From the NCBI GenBank assembly GCA_038316435.1, contig JBBQAQ010000002.1, forward strand, positions 1 to 64,000: DNA of 64,000 bases. The letters are read 5' to 3'. Under the pieces are notes generated by a model that saw only the letters and a program-made list of their open reading frames with translations, was not told the DNA's origin and did not search any database. Of the stretch, positions 44,454 through 53,567 are shown one piece after another. This DNA is from JACJXF01 sp038316435 (GTDB lineage: Bacteria; Bacteroidota; Bacteroidia; Bacteroidales; GCA-2748055). Position numbers and translations under genes: made by a program. Each line of letters starts with the position of its first letter. Position 1 is the stretch's first letter.

Positions 44454-45179
44454 TTAGTATTTAATCACTCGTCCGGAACCTGAAATATCCGATACTATTG
44501 CAGGATCTCCCTTGTATATCATGTTTCCGCTGCCTTCAATCACTACGTCAAGGTGATCGTTTACAAACGCATAGATATTTCCTGAACCGGCAATTGTTGC
44601 TATGCATTTGTCCTGTTCCAGATTGAGAGATCTTATGTTTCCTGATCCCTCAATGGTTAGGTTTGTGTTGACCGAACTACCTGCTAGGGTAATTTCTCCT
44701 GATCCTTCAATATTTGCATCAATAAAATTTGCTGTTATTCCTGAAAATTCTATATCGCCGGAACCGGAGAGAACAAGTTTTAACTCATCGGTAGTGACAC
44801 TATCACAATATATTACACCCGAACCTGACATAGTTAATTGTGAAACATCCGGTGTAATTACATGTACAAAAACAGATTCGCTGCTTTTAATGCAATGATT
44901 GTTCTCAGTTTCAATAACCAGTGTTTTTCCCTGAATATAGGTTTCGATATAAGAAAGAAGGTTTTCATCAGCTTCCACGGTTACTCTGGTAATGGGTCCG
45001 ATGCTTACATCCACTATAAAATCCCCTGAATTCTCAATTTTACTGAAATCTCCAATAACTCTTCTGGCTGAGGTTATACTCCCGTTCCCATCGATACAAT
45101 TCCAGAATGAATCGGAGCATGAGAATAGTAGCATAAATCCGAAGAGTGTAAAAATTAGTTTTATTCCCGTTTTTTTCAT
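44454..45179 (-). CDS. DUF2807 (GIN domain) lipoprotein
   Basis: A 241-residue lipoprotein; the signal peptide ends in a lipobox at Cys21 (MLLFSCS). The mature part carries the DUF2807 head-GIN domain. An N-terminal FSKIENSGDFIVDVSIGP is followed by a repeating SGSG or EGSGxI unit roughly every 20 residues (TMSGSGVIYCDSV, VLSGSGDIEFSGI, NIEGSGEITLAGS, TIEGSGNIRSLN, TIAGSGNIYAF, VIEGSGNMIYKG, ISGSGRVIKY), which predicts a right-handed beta-helix. Bacteroidota use such proteins in the envelope, often near sigma/anti-sigma operons, as here. The function of the family is not established. Confidence 0.88.
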   Translation of the reverse strand: MKKTGIKLIFTLFGFMLLFSCSDSFWNCIDGNGSITSARRVIGDFSKIENSGDFIVDVSIGPITRVTVEADENLLSYIETYIQGKTLVIETENNHCIKSSESVFVHVITPDVSQLTMSGSGVIYCDSVTTDELKLVLSGSGDIEFSGITANFIDANIEGSGEITLAGSSVNTNLTIEGSGNIRSLNLEQDKCIATIAGSGNIYAFVNDHLDVVIEGSGNMIYKGDPAIVSDISGSGRVIKY

Positions 45180-45314
45180 TTGATTTATTTTTAAATTATT
45201 AATAGTTGTCAGATTGGCAGCAATAAGTGCTATTTCAGATTCTTTTTGACCAGAGAAATTCCATACCCTGTTTTTAAAAGAGCCTTATTCACTGCACATC
45301 GGACTTGTTAAGTT

Positions 45315-46427
45315 TTATTTTTCTAGAACGCTTATATAACTCTTTTGCAAAGCATTGACCCGTATCTTAGGTAAGTTTTCTCCTGATCCGGTTTTATAAC
45401 TGGCATGCCACTGGATACTCCCTTCCCGCTCATTCCTGAAATTATACTTGTCTTTGTTTACAGGGAAATTGACACTTGCCCCATCGGGATAGAAAATATC
45501 TGCTTCATACTTACTACTTTCTGATAACGTAAGGTTCAGATCAGCATATTCCGAATTCAGGTTAATATTGCAGAATTCTTTTTTGATTTCTGAGAGGGTG
45601 AGACTGCCATATTTCAGGGTGCAATCGATGTCGCATAATAGGTTCTCAATCCAGATTTGCGAAAACTCAGAATTACTGTAAAAATTTTCCACCGTATTAA
45701 TGAAATACTTATCCCGACGACTCATAATTTTTATAAAGTCAGCCCGATCAATATTTACAGTCGAAGATTTGCTGTCAATATCTATCCTCATGGCATCTTT
45801 TATTTTTAAATCGGAATATGAAACCGAAAGCTGACCCTCACGCATATCATTAATGATACCACTTCCAAAAGCCAATTCGATTTGAGATTCACCTTCAATA
45901 CTGTTAATTTTCAGGTCACCATTCGACAGACTGATTTTAAGTTTACCAATCATATCGTCAATGTAGATATCTCCGAATTTATTTACCAGGTTAAGGTTAA
46001 TTTGAGCTGGGCAATAAACCAGATAGTTTATTTCGATCTGGTTTTGACCTGTTATTATAGCATCAGAGAGGCTCTTTAATTCAGTAAGAATCTGATTACT
46101 ACTGGTACCGAAATCTGTAAAGGCAGAAATGTAAAATTTCGTAACGGTAAACTTGAAATCTATACTGTTCTTGACCTTTTCAAGACGGGAAAGGTTGTTG
46201 GAATATACACTAAGACTGGCGGTTATTCTCACCGAATCTTTATCCCATGGGATAACATGGATCTTACCATACTTATTGTTTATTTCAACTGTTGTTTCCG
46301 GTGTTACTTTATAGCTATGGCTAACAGACTTAGTATTAGAAAAAGTTTGTGCCATAGTACCTGCTTGCTCAGCAAACAATGCAACAGCAAAGAGCAGGAA
46401 ACTAAATATTAATTTTGGGTTGTACAT
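45315..46427 (-). CDS. DUF4097-like beta-helical secreted protein
   Basis: A 370-residue protein with a signal peptide (about 1-27, ending GTMAQ). The mature part begins SHSYKVTPETTVEINNKYGK and IHVIPWDKDSVRITASLSV, then runs as repeated strands (NLVNKFGDIYIDDMIGKLKI, SLSNGDLKINSIEGESQIEL), resembling DUF4097/DUF2807-type adhesin-like beta-helices. It overlaps the upstream anti-sigma candidate by 26 bp, so it is the third gene of the sigma operon. It may be the periplasmic part of the signalling system, in the position of the CpxP-like protein in the other sigma operon of this window. Confidence 0.75.
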   Translation of the reverse strand: MYNPKLIFSFLLFAVALFAEQAGTMAQTFSNTKSVSHSYKVTPETTVEINNKYGKIHVIPWDKDSVRITASLSVYSNNLSRLEKVKNSIDFKFTVTKFYISAFTDFGTSSNQILTELKSLSDAIITGQNQIEINYLVYCPAQINLNLVNKFGDIYIDDMIGKLKISLSNGDLKINSIEGESQIELAFGSGIINDMREGQLSVSYSDLKIKDAMRIDIDSKSSTVNIDRADFIKIMSRRDKYFINTVENFYSNSEFSQIWIENLLCDIDCTLKYGSLTLSEIKKEFCNINLNSEYADLNLTLSESSKYEADIFYPDGASVNFPVNKDKYNFRNEREGSIQWHASYKTGSGENLPKIRVNALQKSYISVLEK

Positions 46428-46965
46428 TTTCTTTCTTGTTTTCTTTTTTTATTTCAGCCTGTAAGTCTTCAAGAATGCGGAGTTTAAGCCGGTAGTTCTG
46501 AATCATGGCTTCAATAATCTGATCGTTTGCAACATTATCTTTTAAATCGTTTTTGAGGGAAACGTACACACTGTCCAATTCAACCAGGTCAACATTAATG
46601 GCTTCACTTATTCCCGGATTGTTTGCGAGAAATGGTTTTACTTCTTCCATTTTGCTGGAAACCAGGTTTGAATAGTAGTTTTCTGCTTCTTTCAGCTCCG
46701 GCAACTGCTGGTAGATATCTTTCATTTTGTCTTCAGCAAGTTTGCTGTCTTTTGCTTTATCAACGTAATCATGAAACATATAAGAGAGTCCGAAAATCAG
46801 CAAAACTGAGGCCGCTCTATAAAAATACCGCAGAATTAATTTCCCATTTGGCTTATTTTTCCTGTCCGATTCAATTCTATTCCATATACCTTCGGCCTGG
46901 GAAGGGCTAAAAGAATCGAACGAATCCCTGTTATCTTCGATGAATTGTTCCAGTTTATCTTTCAT
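46402..46965 (-). CDS. anti-sigma-like membrane protein
   Basis: A 187-residue protein. The cytoplasmic N-terminus (KLEQFIEDNRDSFDSFSPSQ) contains the short helical text seen in Bacteroidota anti-sigma proteins. A membrane helix lies near residues 44-66 (LRYFYRAASVLLIFGLSYMF). The periplasmic part is a long charged helix region (DKMKDIYQQLPELKEAENYY, ending NKKENVQPKINI). It overlaps the ECF sigma gene start-stop by 4 bp (ATGA), so the two are translationally coupled. No zinc-binding motif is present. The name rests on its position and topology. Confidence 0.68.
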   Translation of the reverse strand: MKDKLEQFIEDNRDSFDSFSPSQAEGIWNRIESDRKNKPNGKLILRYFYRAASVLLIFGLSYMFHDYVDKAKDSKLAEDKMKDIYQQLPELKEAENYYSNLVSSKMEEVKPFLANNPGISEAINVDLVELDSVYVSLKNDLKDNVANDQIIEAMIQNYRLKLRILEDLQAEIKKENKKENVQPKINI

Positions 46966-47540
46966 GTCATCTGAAGTATTAATTCTTTAATTTTTACTTT
47001 AGCTCTCATGTACTGCGTTCTAGAAGTCGACTCACTCACTCCCAGGATAGCCGAAATCTCCTCATGATCATATCCTTCAAGTGCGTATAAACTAAATATG
47101 ATCCTGTATCCATCCGGTAAACCTGCCATTGCCTGTTTGACCTTTTCCACCTGCAATTTCAGACTTTCGTAATCAACATGTTCCTCATCAGGCACTGTTT
47201 CCTGTAACTCAGCCTCAAAATGTAACTCAGGTCTTTTTTTTCGCAAATAATTAATACACTTATTGATAACTATTCTTTTTGCCCAGGAGCCAAACGATGA
47301 TTCGAATCTAAAACTGTCCAGCTTATTAAAAATTTCAGAAAACGATTCCTGCAGAATATCTTCCGCATCTTCTCTCCTGTTAAGCATACGCATACATATA
47401 CTGTACATCGCACGGGAGTAAAGTGAGTAAAGTTCAAATTGGGCCTTCACATTTCCGGATCTGCTAAGCTCAATTATTTCCTTGTGTATTTCCTGATAAC
47501 CTGAGTTCAATGATGGAATAGTTTTCAAGTATAATGACAA
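46962..47540 (-). CDS. ECF-type RNA polymerase sigma factor
   Basis: A 192-residue ECF sigma factor. Region 2 shows LYSRAMYSICMRMLNRREDA, EDILQESFSEIFNKLDSFRF and SSFGSWAKRIVINKCINYL; region 4 shows GLPDGYRIIFSLYALEGYDH and EEISAILGVSESTSRTQYMR. It heads an operon whose second gene overlaps it by 4 bp and encodes a likely anti-sigma, followed by a beta-helical secreted protein. The window therefore carries two separate ECF sigma units with different third genes, suggesting different envelope signals. Confidence 0.9.
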   Translation of the reverse strand: MSLYLKTIPSLNSGYQEIHKEIIELSRSGNVKAQFELYSLYSRAMYSICMRMLNRREDAEDILQESFSEIFNKLDSFRFESSFGSWAKRIVINKCINYLRKKRPELHFEAELQETVPDEEHVDYESLKLQVEKVKQAMAGLPDGYRIIFSLYALEGYDHEEISAILGVSESTSRTQYMRAKVKIKELILQMT

Positions 47541-47769
47541 CTGTTTTTTTTCAGAGTTGCAAATTTTGACAATAAAATTACATATTTATTGTAAAAACAG
47601 AGACAAAAAGATATAAAGTTCTGTTTTTGAAGCTTTTGAGAAATAGTAAACTTCTTGGATTGTGTATTTAAATTCCAGCCAATTGATAGCAGATCCTAAT
47701 ACAGGGAAAAGAATATTAGATTCATTCGAACATAAGTCGTTTGGCAGGGAAACTATCAGATAAGAATAA

Positions 47770-49377
47770 TTATTTTGATCCCTTACGTGTCATAAGGATT
47801 TTCACCAAAGTATAAAGCAGGAAAAATATCCCGAAAAAAGTTGATATCCGTCCAAAATAGTCGCCAAAACGAGTGTAAAAGGTAATTTTATCGTTCGCAT
47901 TAAGAGTATCTTTTATTGCTGCGCGTTGCCACCAGCCAATTTTTTGCAAAACTTCTCCGCGCTGATTAATAAACGATGATATGCCTGTATTTGCAGATCG
48001 AGCGATACTTCTTCTGTTCTCGATTGCCCTGATGCTTGAAAAGCTGTTGTGTTGCACATAACCAGGAGTATCACCCCACCATCCGTCGTTGGTGATTACG
48101 AAAATAAACCCTTGTTTCCCGGGAACCAGATAATTACTTACATACTCGCCAAAAATAGATTCGTAACAAATTGGAGTAGCAATGCTCACACTATCTTGTG
48201 GTGAGTAGAGGCAAGACCGTTCTTTCTGAGTGCCATGACTTCTGAATGTGCCTCCCAGATTGAGCATAATATTCTCAAGAAATTTCAGAGATTTGGTATA
48301 TGGCATTTTTTCGACTCCCACCACTAGTTGTGACTTATGGTAGTACTGTATATTCCTGGTGGAATCGATCTGAAATGAGGAGTTAAAACTGTCGTAATAA
48401 TAATTACGGAATGGCCGGGCACTTTCTGTAATTTCCTCGGGTTTAGTGTATAATTTATAACAAGTGGCTCCGATAATCATTTTTGCTTTTGGATACTCTT
48501 TCATAAAGCCTCTTATACTTCTTATACTGGGATTCGATTCGATCTCATCGAGCCATAAATTGTCATTTATAAAGGTTTCAGGGGCTACAATATAATCGGT
48601 CTGTAAATCGGTGACTTGCTTAGCTAAGTCCAGCAGAATAATCATTTGCTCATCCGCAGGAATGTCATTAAACTTTTGATATGGATCTATATTTGGCTGG
48701 ATAACAGCAATATTGTAAGGATTAATTTTTTCCTTATATGTGTAGAAGCGGATAAGTGAAAAGCTAATAGGAATAATTAGAAAGCTAAGAAAAAGAACAA
48801 TTTCCGTTTTTGATTCTTTTAGTGTTTTCCCACTTTTCCAGGCATCAATAACTTTAAACCAGAAAATATTCATTACCAAAACCCAGAAGGTGCCTCCGGC
48901 AGATCCCGTGTATTCGTACCATTGAATCAGCCGGATATCATTTGCAAAACCATTCCCCAAATTAAGCCATGTCCATGAAATTTCTCCGTTTATATAGAGA
49001 TATTCATAAGCCAGCCAGTAAAAAATAAGTGAAAAATAGCCAAAACCATTGCCGAGTTTCTTGCGAGTAAGGCTAAAAAGAAAGAACACCGTACTCATTA
49101 AGGTAGAATTGAGCAAAACGGCAACAATTAAACCGGCAAAGGATGCGTTCTTTATCCACCAGGTTGTAAGAATATTAAAAACTGCAAAACCCAAAAAGGG
49201 AATCCAGAAACTTAGTTTCTTTTTATATTTATCGGGATTTTTGTTCAGTTCGTTTTCTACGAAAAGAAGTGGGACCAAAGCCACCAGTAAAAAAATTCCC
49301 GACCCCCATGAATACCATGCAGGAGATAGTAATACACCTGAAAGTATTGATAATAGAACTAATTTGCTTTTTGACAT
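47770..49377 (-). CDS. lnt: apolipoprotein N-acyltransferase
   Basis: A 535-residue membrane enzyme that adds the third acyl chain to the N-terminal cysteine of lipoproteins. About six to eight N-terminal helices are followed by a nitrilase-like domain (from about residue 222, NIAVIQPNIDPYQKF). The catalytic triad is Glu267 in YIVAPETFI, Lys348 in YYHKSQLVV and Cys404 in TPICYESIFG. A final helix (about 515-530) matches the C-terminal anchor of the family. The many lipoproteins in the window would be its clients. No lgt or lsp lies nearby. Confidence 0.92.
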   Translation of the reverse strand: MSKSKLVLLSILSGVLLSPAWYSWGSGIFLLVALVPLLFVENELNKNPDKYKKKLSFWIPFLGFAVFNILTTWWIKNASFAGLIVAVLLNSTLMSTVFFLFSLTRKKLGNGFGYFSLIFYWLAYEYLYINGEISWTWLNLGNGFANDIRLIQWYEYTGSAGGTFWVLVMNIFWFKVIDAWKSGKTLKESKTEIVLFLSFLIIPISFSLIRFYTYKEKINPYNIAVIQPNIDPYQKFNDIPADEQMIILLDLAKQVTDLQTDYIVAPETFINDNLWLDEIESNPSIRSIRGFMKEYPKAKMIIGATCYKLYTKPEEITESARPFRNYYYDSFNSSFQIDSTRNIQYYHKSQLVVGVEKMPYTKSLKFLENIMLNLGGTFRSHGTQKERSCLYSPQDSVSIATPICYESIFGEYVSNYLVPGKQGFIFVITNDGWWGDTPGYVQHNSFSSIRAIENRRSIARSANTGISSFINQRGEVLQKIGWWQRAAIKDTLNANDKITFYTRFGDYFGRISTFFGIFFLLYTLVKILMTRKGSK

Positions 49378-49610
49378 CTTATTTTTTTTGCAACAGCAAA
49401 TTAAACGAAAAAAACAACAAAATTGAAATTCAAGTAATTATAGTTTTATTTGTAAATCAAGATATATTCGTTACCATTTATACAAAATCAGGAGTTAGGA
49501 ACGATTCTTGTACAATTAAAAAGTATCATACAAAAACTAAATCCGCAATATTTAGTTACTTTGTAATGAGTTCACAACAATAAGGCAGGAATAAATATTG
49601 AAACCAAAGA

Positions 49611-50240
49611 ATGGGATTAGAACTATTTTGGAAAGGAATAATTATCGGGTTAATGGTCTCCATTCCACTTGGTCCAATCGGTGTTTTGTGTATCCAGCGT
49701 ACATTAAATAAAGGAAGAAAATCTGGATTTGTATCTGGCTTGGGAGCTGCGGCTGCAGATACATTTTTTGCCTTGGTCGCTGGTCTTGGTATTTCTATGG
49801 TCATTTCCTTTATAAAGGCGCAACATATCTACTTTCAGGTTATCGGAGGAATGATTGTAATGTACCTCGGAATCCATATTTTCTTCACAAACCCTGTGCA
49901 ACAACTTCGTAATCAACGAATGAGTCAGAATAAATTATCGCAGGATTTTATTTCGGTTTTTCTTTTAACAGTTTCTAACCCCATGGCAATTTTTTTCTTC
50001 CTTGCGATGTTCGCTGGAGTAAACCTTGCAGGTGGAGAAATTAAGCTTTTTCATGTCGGATTGATAGTTGCAGGGGTGTTTTTAGGCTCCTCAATTTGGT
50101 GGTTTGTCTTAACTACTCTGGTCAATATTTTTCGTCACAGATTCCGGCTTAAAAGTATTTGGTGGATGAACAAAGTAGCCGGAGTTATAATTTTTTTCCT
50201 CGGTGTCGCTGCAGTTCTGAGCGTATGGTTCATTAAATAG
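49611..50240 (+). CDS. LysE/RhtB-family amino-acid exporter
   Basis: A 209-residue membrane protein with six predicted helices. The family signature is at the N-terminus: GLMVSIPLGPIGVLCIQRTL followed by GRKSGFVSGLGAAAADTFFA. Further helices include VIGGMIVMYLGIHIFFTNPV and FLLTVSNPMAIFFFLAMFAG. LysE/RhtB proteins export amino acids or related small molecules; the substrate cannot be read from the sequence. It is followed by an acyltransferase gene 103 bp later and could be co-transcribed. Divergent from lnt, with about 230 bp between. Confidence 0.9.
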   Translation: MGLELFWKGIIIGLMVSIPLGPIGVLCIQRTLNKGRKSGFVSGLGAAAADTFFALVAGLGISMVISFIKAQHIYFQVIGGMIVMYLGIHIFFTNPVQQLRNQRMSQNKLSQDFISVFLLTVSNPMAIFFFLAMFAGVNLAGGEIKLFHVGLIVAGVFLGSSIWWFVLTTLVNIFRHRFRLKSIWWMNKVAGVIIFFLGVAAVLSVWFIK

Positions 50241-50343
50241 TTATCCGAAAGGGAGAGTTCATTACAGTTTATTTTTTTCCTCATGGGAATCGGATAAGCC
50301 GTTTTTAGTATATTTGGCACTAATTTTACCCTGATTTTTTCCT

Positions 50344-52167
50344 ATGAAGAAATTAATCGAGACTGAAGAATTTATAAAAGCTGCAAAGCTTAATCGATTC
50401 GGAGGTGCAGGAACCGCCCGCATATTGATGATCCTCTTAAGAATAAACAAAATCAATAAGCTGTACTCTGAAATATCCCATTTACAAGGGATTGAGTTTA
50501 TCGACCGACTTATTGATGAACTAAAGATATCTTTCGAAATAAGTGAGGAGGAATTAAACCGAATACCTAAAACCGGAGCGTTTATTTCTGTATCCAATCA
50601 TCCTTTCGGGGGAATTGACGGTTTACTTCTTGTAAAAGTCCTCGCAATGGCAAGACCTGATATAAAAGTCCTTGCTAATTTCTTAATGCAAAAAGTCGAA
50701 CCTGTTAAAGATTTTATTCTTCCAGTTAACCCTTTTGAAGATCGCAGGGATCTAAAATCTAGTATTACAGGAATTAAAAGTGCACTTAAGCACTTGCAGG
50801 ATGGCAATCCTCTTGGAGTTTTTCCTGCCGGGGAAGTATCCAGCTATAATCAAATGTCTATAGGTATCTCCGATATCGAATGGCAGACTTCTGCACTTAA
50901 AATGATTAAAAAGGCGCAGGTGCCAATTGTTCCTGTCTATTTTCAGGGAAGTAACAGCCGGATATTTCATCTTTTAGGACTTATCCATCCTAATCTTCGG
51001 ACTGTCAGACTTCCACATGAGTTGTTTAATAAGAACAGGAAAGTTATTCGCATCAGGATCGGTAACCCGATTAGTGTAAAAGACCAGGAACAGTTTACCG
51101 ACATTGCCCGTTACGGCCGTTTTTTGAGAGCAAAAACTTATTCCTTAGGCTCTGCTATTGAAGTACAAAAGTTTTTCTACCCAAGTCTTTTTCGCTTGGG
51201 GAAAGTTGAGGAAATTATTCCGGCCATTGATCCCCTGAAAATAGAAAATGAAGTTAATTCCCTTCGTGAAAAATACATGCTTTTTGAAAATGGGGAATTT
51301 CAGGTTTACTGCTCTCCATCATTCTGTATTCCTTCAATCATGAATGAATTGGGGCGATTGCGTGAAATCACATTCAGACAGATAGGGGAAGGAACCAATC
51401 GTTCAATTGATATTGATGAATTCGATCTTTACTATAATCAGCTTTTTATTTGGGATTCCCTTGAGAAAAAAATTGTTGGCGCATATCGGGTAGGAATGGG
51501 TAAAGATATCATGCACCAGTATGGTATAAAGGGTTTTTATATACAAAGCCTTTTCAAGATTAATCGTAAAATTTACCACTCGCTTGAAGAGTCCCTTGAA
51601 TTGGGTCGGTCATTTATAATTTCTGAGTACCAGAAAAAGCCAATGCCTCTGTTTATGCTTTGGAAGGGAATTCTTTATTTTCTTCTAAAACATCCGGATT
51701 ACCGATATCTTGTAGGCCCGGTAAGCATTAGCAACCGTTTTTCTAATTTTTCCAAGGGGATGATTATAAAATACATAATGGAAAACCATTATAATCCGGA
51801 AATCGGAAAATATATCAAACCTCGTACAAAATTTGTTCCTACTCGTTTTCAGGATGTTGATACCGATATTATTATGGAATCATCCAACGACCTTAATAAA
51901 TTTGATAAATTCATAAAGGATGTTGATACCTCCAATTATACCATACCTGTTTTACTAAAAAAGTACCTTAAACTAAATGGTAAAATTGTAGGGTTTAATA
52001 TCGATCCAAAATTTAATAATGCTCTCGACGGACTTCTTTTTCTCGACCTGTTCGATGTTCCGATCGAAACCATTTCTTCTTTATCAAAAGAGATTAACGA
52101 TAACAGCATACTTGAGAGGTTTTCATCTTTGGATGTAAATGAGCAAAAAATCCCTGAGGAAGCATGA
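50344..52167 (+). CDS. fused PlsC-like/OlsB-like acyltransferase (OlsF-like)
   Basis: A 607-residue protein with two acyltransferase parts. The N-terminal half (about 60-290) resembles PlsC-type O-acyltransferases: FISVSNHPFGGIDGLLLVK (His85) and GVFPAGEVSSYN. The C-terminal half (about 300-540) resembles the GNAT-fold OlsB N-acyltransferase: REITFRQIGEGTNRSIDIDE, KKIVGAYRVGMGKDIMHQYG and YLVGPVSISNRFSNFSKGMI. This order is that of OlsF, a bifunctional enzyme that makes ornithine lipids and is known in Flavobacterium and Serratia. It could instead make glycine or other aminoacyl lipids. The stop overlaps the M19 dipeptidase start by 4 bp (ATGA). Confidence 0.82.
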   Translation: MKKLIETEEFIKAAKLNRFGGAGTARILMILLRINKINKLYSEISHLQGIEFIDRLIDELKISFEISEEELNRIPKTGAFISVSNHPFGGIDGLLLVKVLAMARPDIKVLANFLMQKVEPVKDFILPVNPFEDRRDLKSSITGIKSALKHLQDGNPLGVFPAGEVSSYNQMSIGISDIEWQTSALKMIKKAQVPIVPVYFQGSNSRIFHLLGLIHPNLRTVRLPHELFNKNRKVIRIRIGNPISVKDQEQFTDIARYGRFLRAKTYSLGSAIEVQKFFYPSLFRLGKVEEIIPAIDPLKIENEVNSLREKYMLFENGEFQVYCSPSFCIPSIMNELGRLREITFRQIGEGTNRSIDIDEFDLYYNQLFIWDSLEKKIVGAYRVGMGKDIMHQYGIKGFYIQSLFKINRKIYHSLEESLELGRSFIISEYQKKPMPLFMLWKGILYFLLKHPDYRYLVGPVSISNRFSNFSKGMIIKYIMENHYNPEIGKYIKPRTKFVPTRFQDVDTDIIMESSNDLNKFDKFIKDVDTSNYTIPVLLKKYLKLNGKIVGFNIDPKFNNALDGLLFLDLFDVPIETISSLSKEINDNSILERFSSLDVNEQKIPEEA

Positions 52168-53378
52168 TAAGTATAAAAAGTTGCCTTTTCATGTCATTGG
52201 TTCTGACTGGAATTGATCTAAGCGCTCAAAGCCGGCTGTCGGAAAAGCATATCCATAGAATTCATGAAAAGGCTATAACCATTGACAGTCACACCGATAC
52301 CCCAATGTCGTTTCTCAATGAGGAATACTCATTCGCCAACATTCATGATTCATATACCCAAAGGTCTAAAGTTGATCTTCCCAGAATGGAAGCCGGCGAT
52401 CTTGATGGTATATTTCTTGCGGTTTTTGTTGGGCAACAACTTAGAGATGAAAAAGGAAATTTTGCTGCGAAACAGGAAGCATTGGAGGTGTTTGATTCGA
52501 TTCATGCAAATCTTGACCGGTATTCAAACCGGATAGAATTAGCGCTCGATTCTGATGATATTTACCGAATCAGAAAAAGTGGGAAAAGAGCAATATTTAT
52601 TGGTCTTGAAAATGGATACCCGATTGGTAAAGAGATTTCGCTTATTGATACTTTTTTTAACAGGGGAGCCCGGTATATCACACTATGTCATACCTCTAAC
52701 AATGACATCTGCGATTCGTCAACCGACCCAAAAGGATCAGAATTTAACGGAGTATCTGATTTTGGGGCTGAAGTAATCAAAAGAATGAATGAAAAAGGCA
52801 TCATGATCGATGTTTCTCATGCATCCGACAGTTCGTTTTATGATGTCATAAGACTTTCCAAGGTACCAATCATTGCATCACATTCCTGTTCCCGTGCTAT
52901 TTGTGATAATCCCCGTAATATGAGCGACGCTATGCTAAAAGCGCTGGCCGATAACGGTGGAGTTATTCAAATGTGTATTTTAAGTGCTTACGTGAAAACC
53001 CCTGTTCCACAACCTGAAAGGGATTCTGCAAAAGCAGAAGTAAGAATGAAATACGGGGATTATTATTCACTTGATGCTGCAGGCAGAAAAATTTTCCTCG
53101 AAGCCTGGTATGAAGTAGATCAAGATTTTCCGGCTGTTCTCGCAAGTGTTTCGGATGTTGTTGATCATATTGATCATATTGTTCAGGTAGCAGGAATAGA
53201 CCATGTAGGCATCGGAACTGATTTTGACGGTGGAGGAGGAGTAGAGGGATGTTTCGATGTGAGTGAAATACAAAACATCACTGCCGAGCTACTTAGAAGG
53301 GGATACAATTCAAAAGAGATTGAGAAAATCTGGGGTGGAAATCTGCTTAAGGTGTTTGCCGAGGTTGAGAAATACTAA
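52164..53378 (+). CDS. membrane dipeptidase family (M19) zinc peptidase
   Basis: A 404-residue secreted or periplasmic peptidase (signal peptide 1-22, ending DLSAQ). Zinc-site text is visible: TIDSHTDTPMSF (HxD), VIDVSHASDSSF-like GIMIDVSHASDSS, IIASHSCSRAICDNPRNMSD, and VGIGTDFDGGGGV near the C-terminus. The bridging glutamate is in FIGLENGYPIGKE. The family removes N-terminal residues from dipeptides, including D-amino-acid and beta-lactam-like substrates. It overlaps the OlsF-like gene by 4 bp and is followed directly by a toxin fragment. Confidence 0.9.
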   Translation: MISIKSCLFMSLVLTGIDLSAQSRLSEKHIHRIHEKAITIDSHTDTPMSFLNEEYSFANIHDSYTQRSKVDLPRMEAGDLDGIFLAVFVGQQLRDEKGNFAAKQEALEVFDSIHANLDRYSNRIELALDSDDIYRIRKSGKRAIFIGLENGYPIGKEISLIDTFFNRGARYITLCHTSNNDICDSSTDPKGSEFNGVSDFGAEVIKRMNEKGIMIDVSHASDSSFYDVIRLSKVPIIASHSCSRAICDNPRNMSDAMLKALADNGGVIQMCILSAYVKTPVPQPERDSAKAEVRMKYGDYYSLDAAGRKIFLEAWYEVDQDFPAVLASVSDVVDHIDHIVQVAGIDHVGIGTDFDGGGGVEGCFDVSEIQNITAELLRRGYNSKEIEKIWGGNLLKVFAEVEKY

Positions 53379-53504
53379 TTGTCCCTTAAATCAGATATTG
53401 AAGCCCTTATTGCTTTTTTGGAACAAAATCCTTTGCCGGGCGATTCTTTAGGCAAAGACTGTTACAAGGTGCGAATGGCCATCACTTCCAAACTCAAGTT
53501 GTAG
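53379..53504 (+). pseudogene. RelE/ParE-like toxin fragment
   Basis: Directly after the dipeptidase stop, a plus-strand frame reads SLKSDIEALIAFLEQNPLPG then DSLGKDCYKVRMAITSKLKL and stops at 53502-53504. The text LxxNPxxGxxLGxxxYKxRxAIxSK is typical of the middle of RelE/ParE-family toxins encoded in Bacteroidota type II toxin-antitoxin loci. Both the toxin start and the C-terminal active-site strands are missing, and no antitoxin follows. It is therefore a remnant, perhaps left when the adjacent region was rearranged; a miniature inverted-repeat element begins 64 bp downstream. Confidence 0.6.
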
Positions 53505-53567
53505 GGTATAGTCTTAACTAAAACCTTGTTACATCAATTATCAAATCATCTTTCGGTACTTGTGTTA

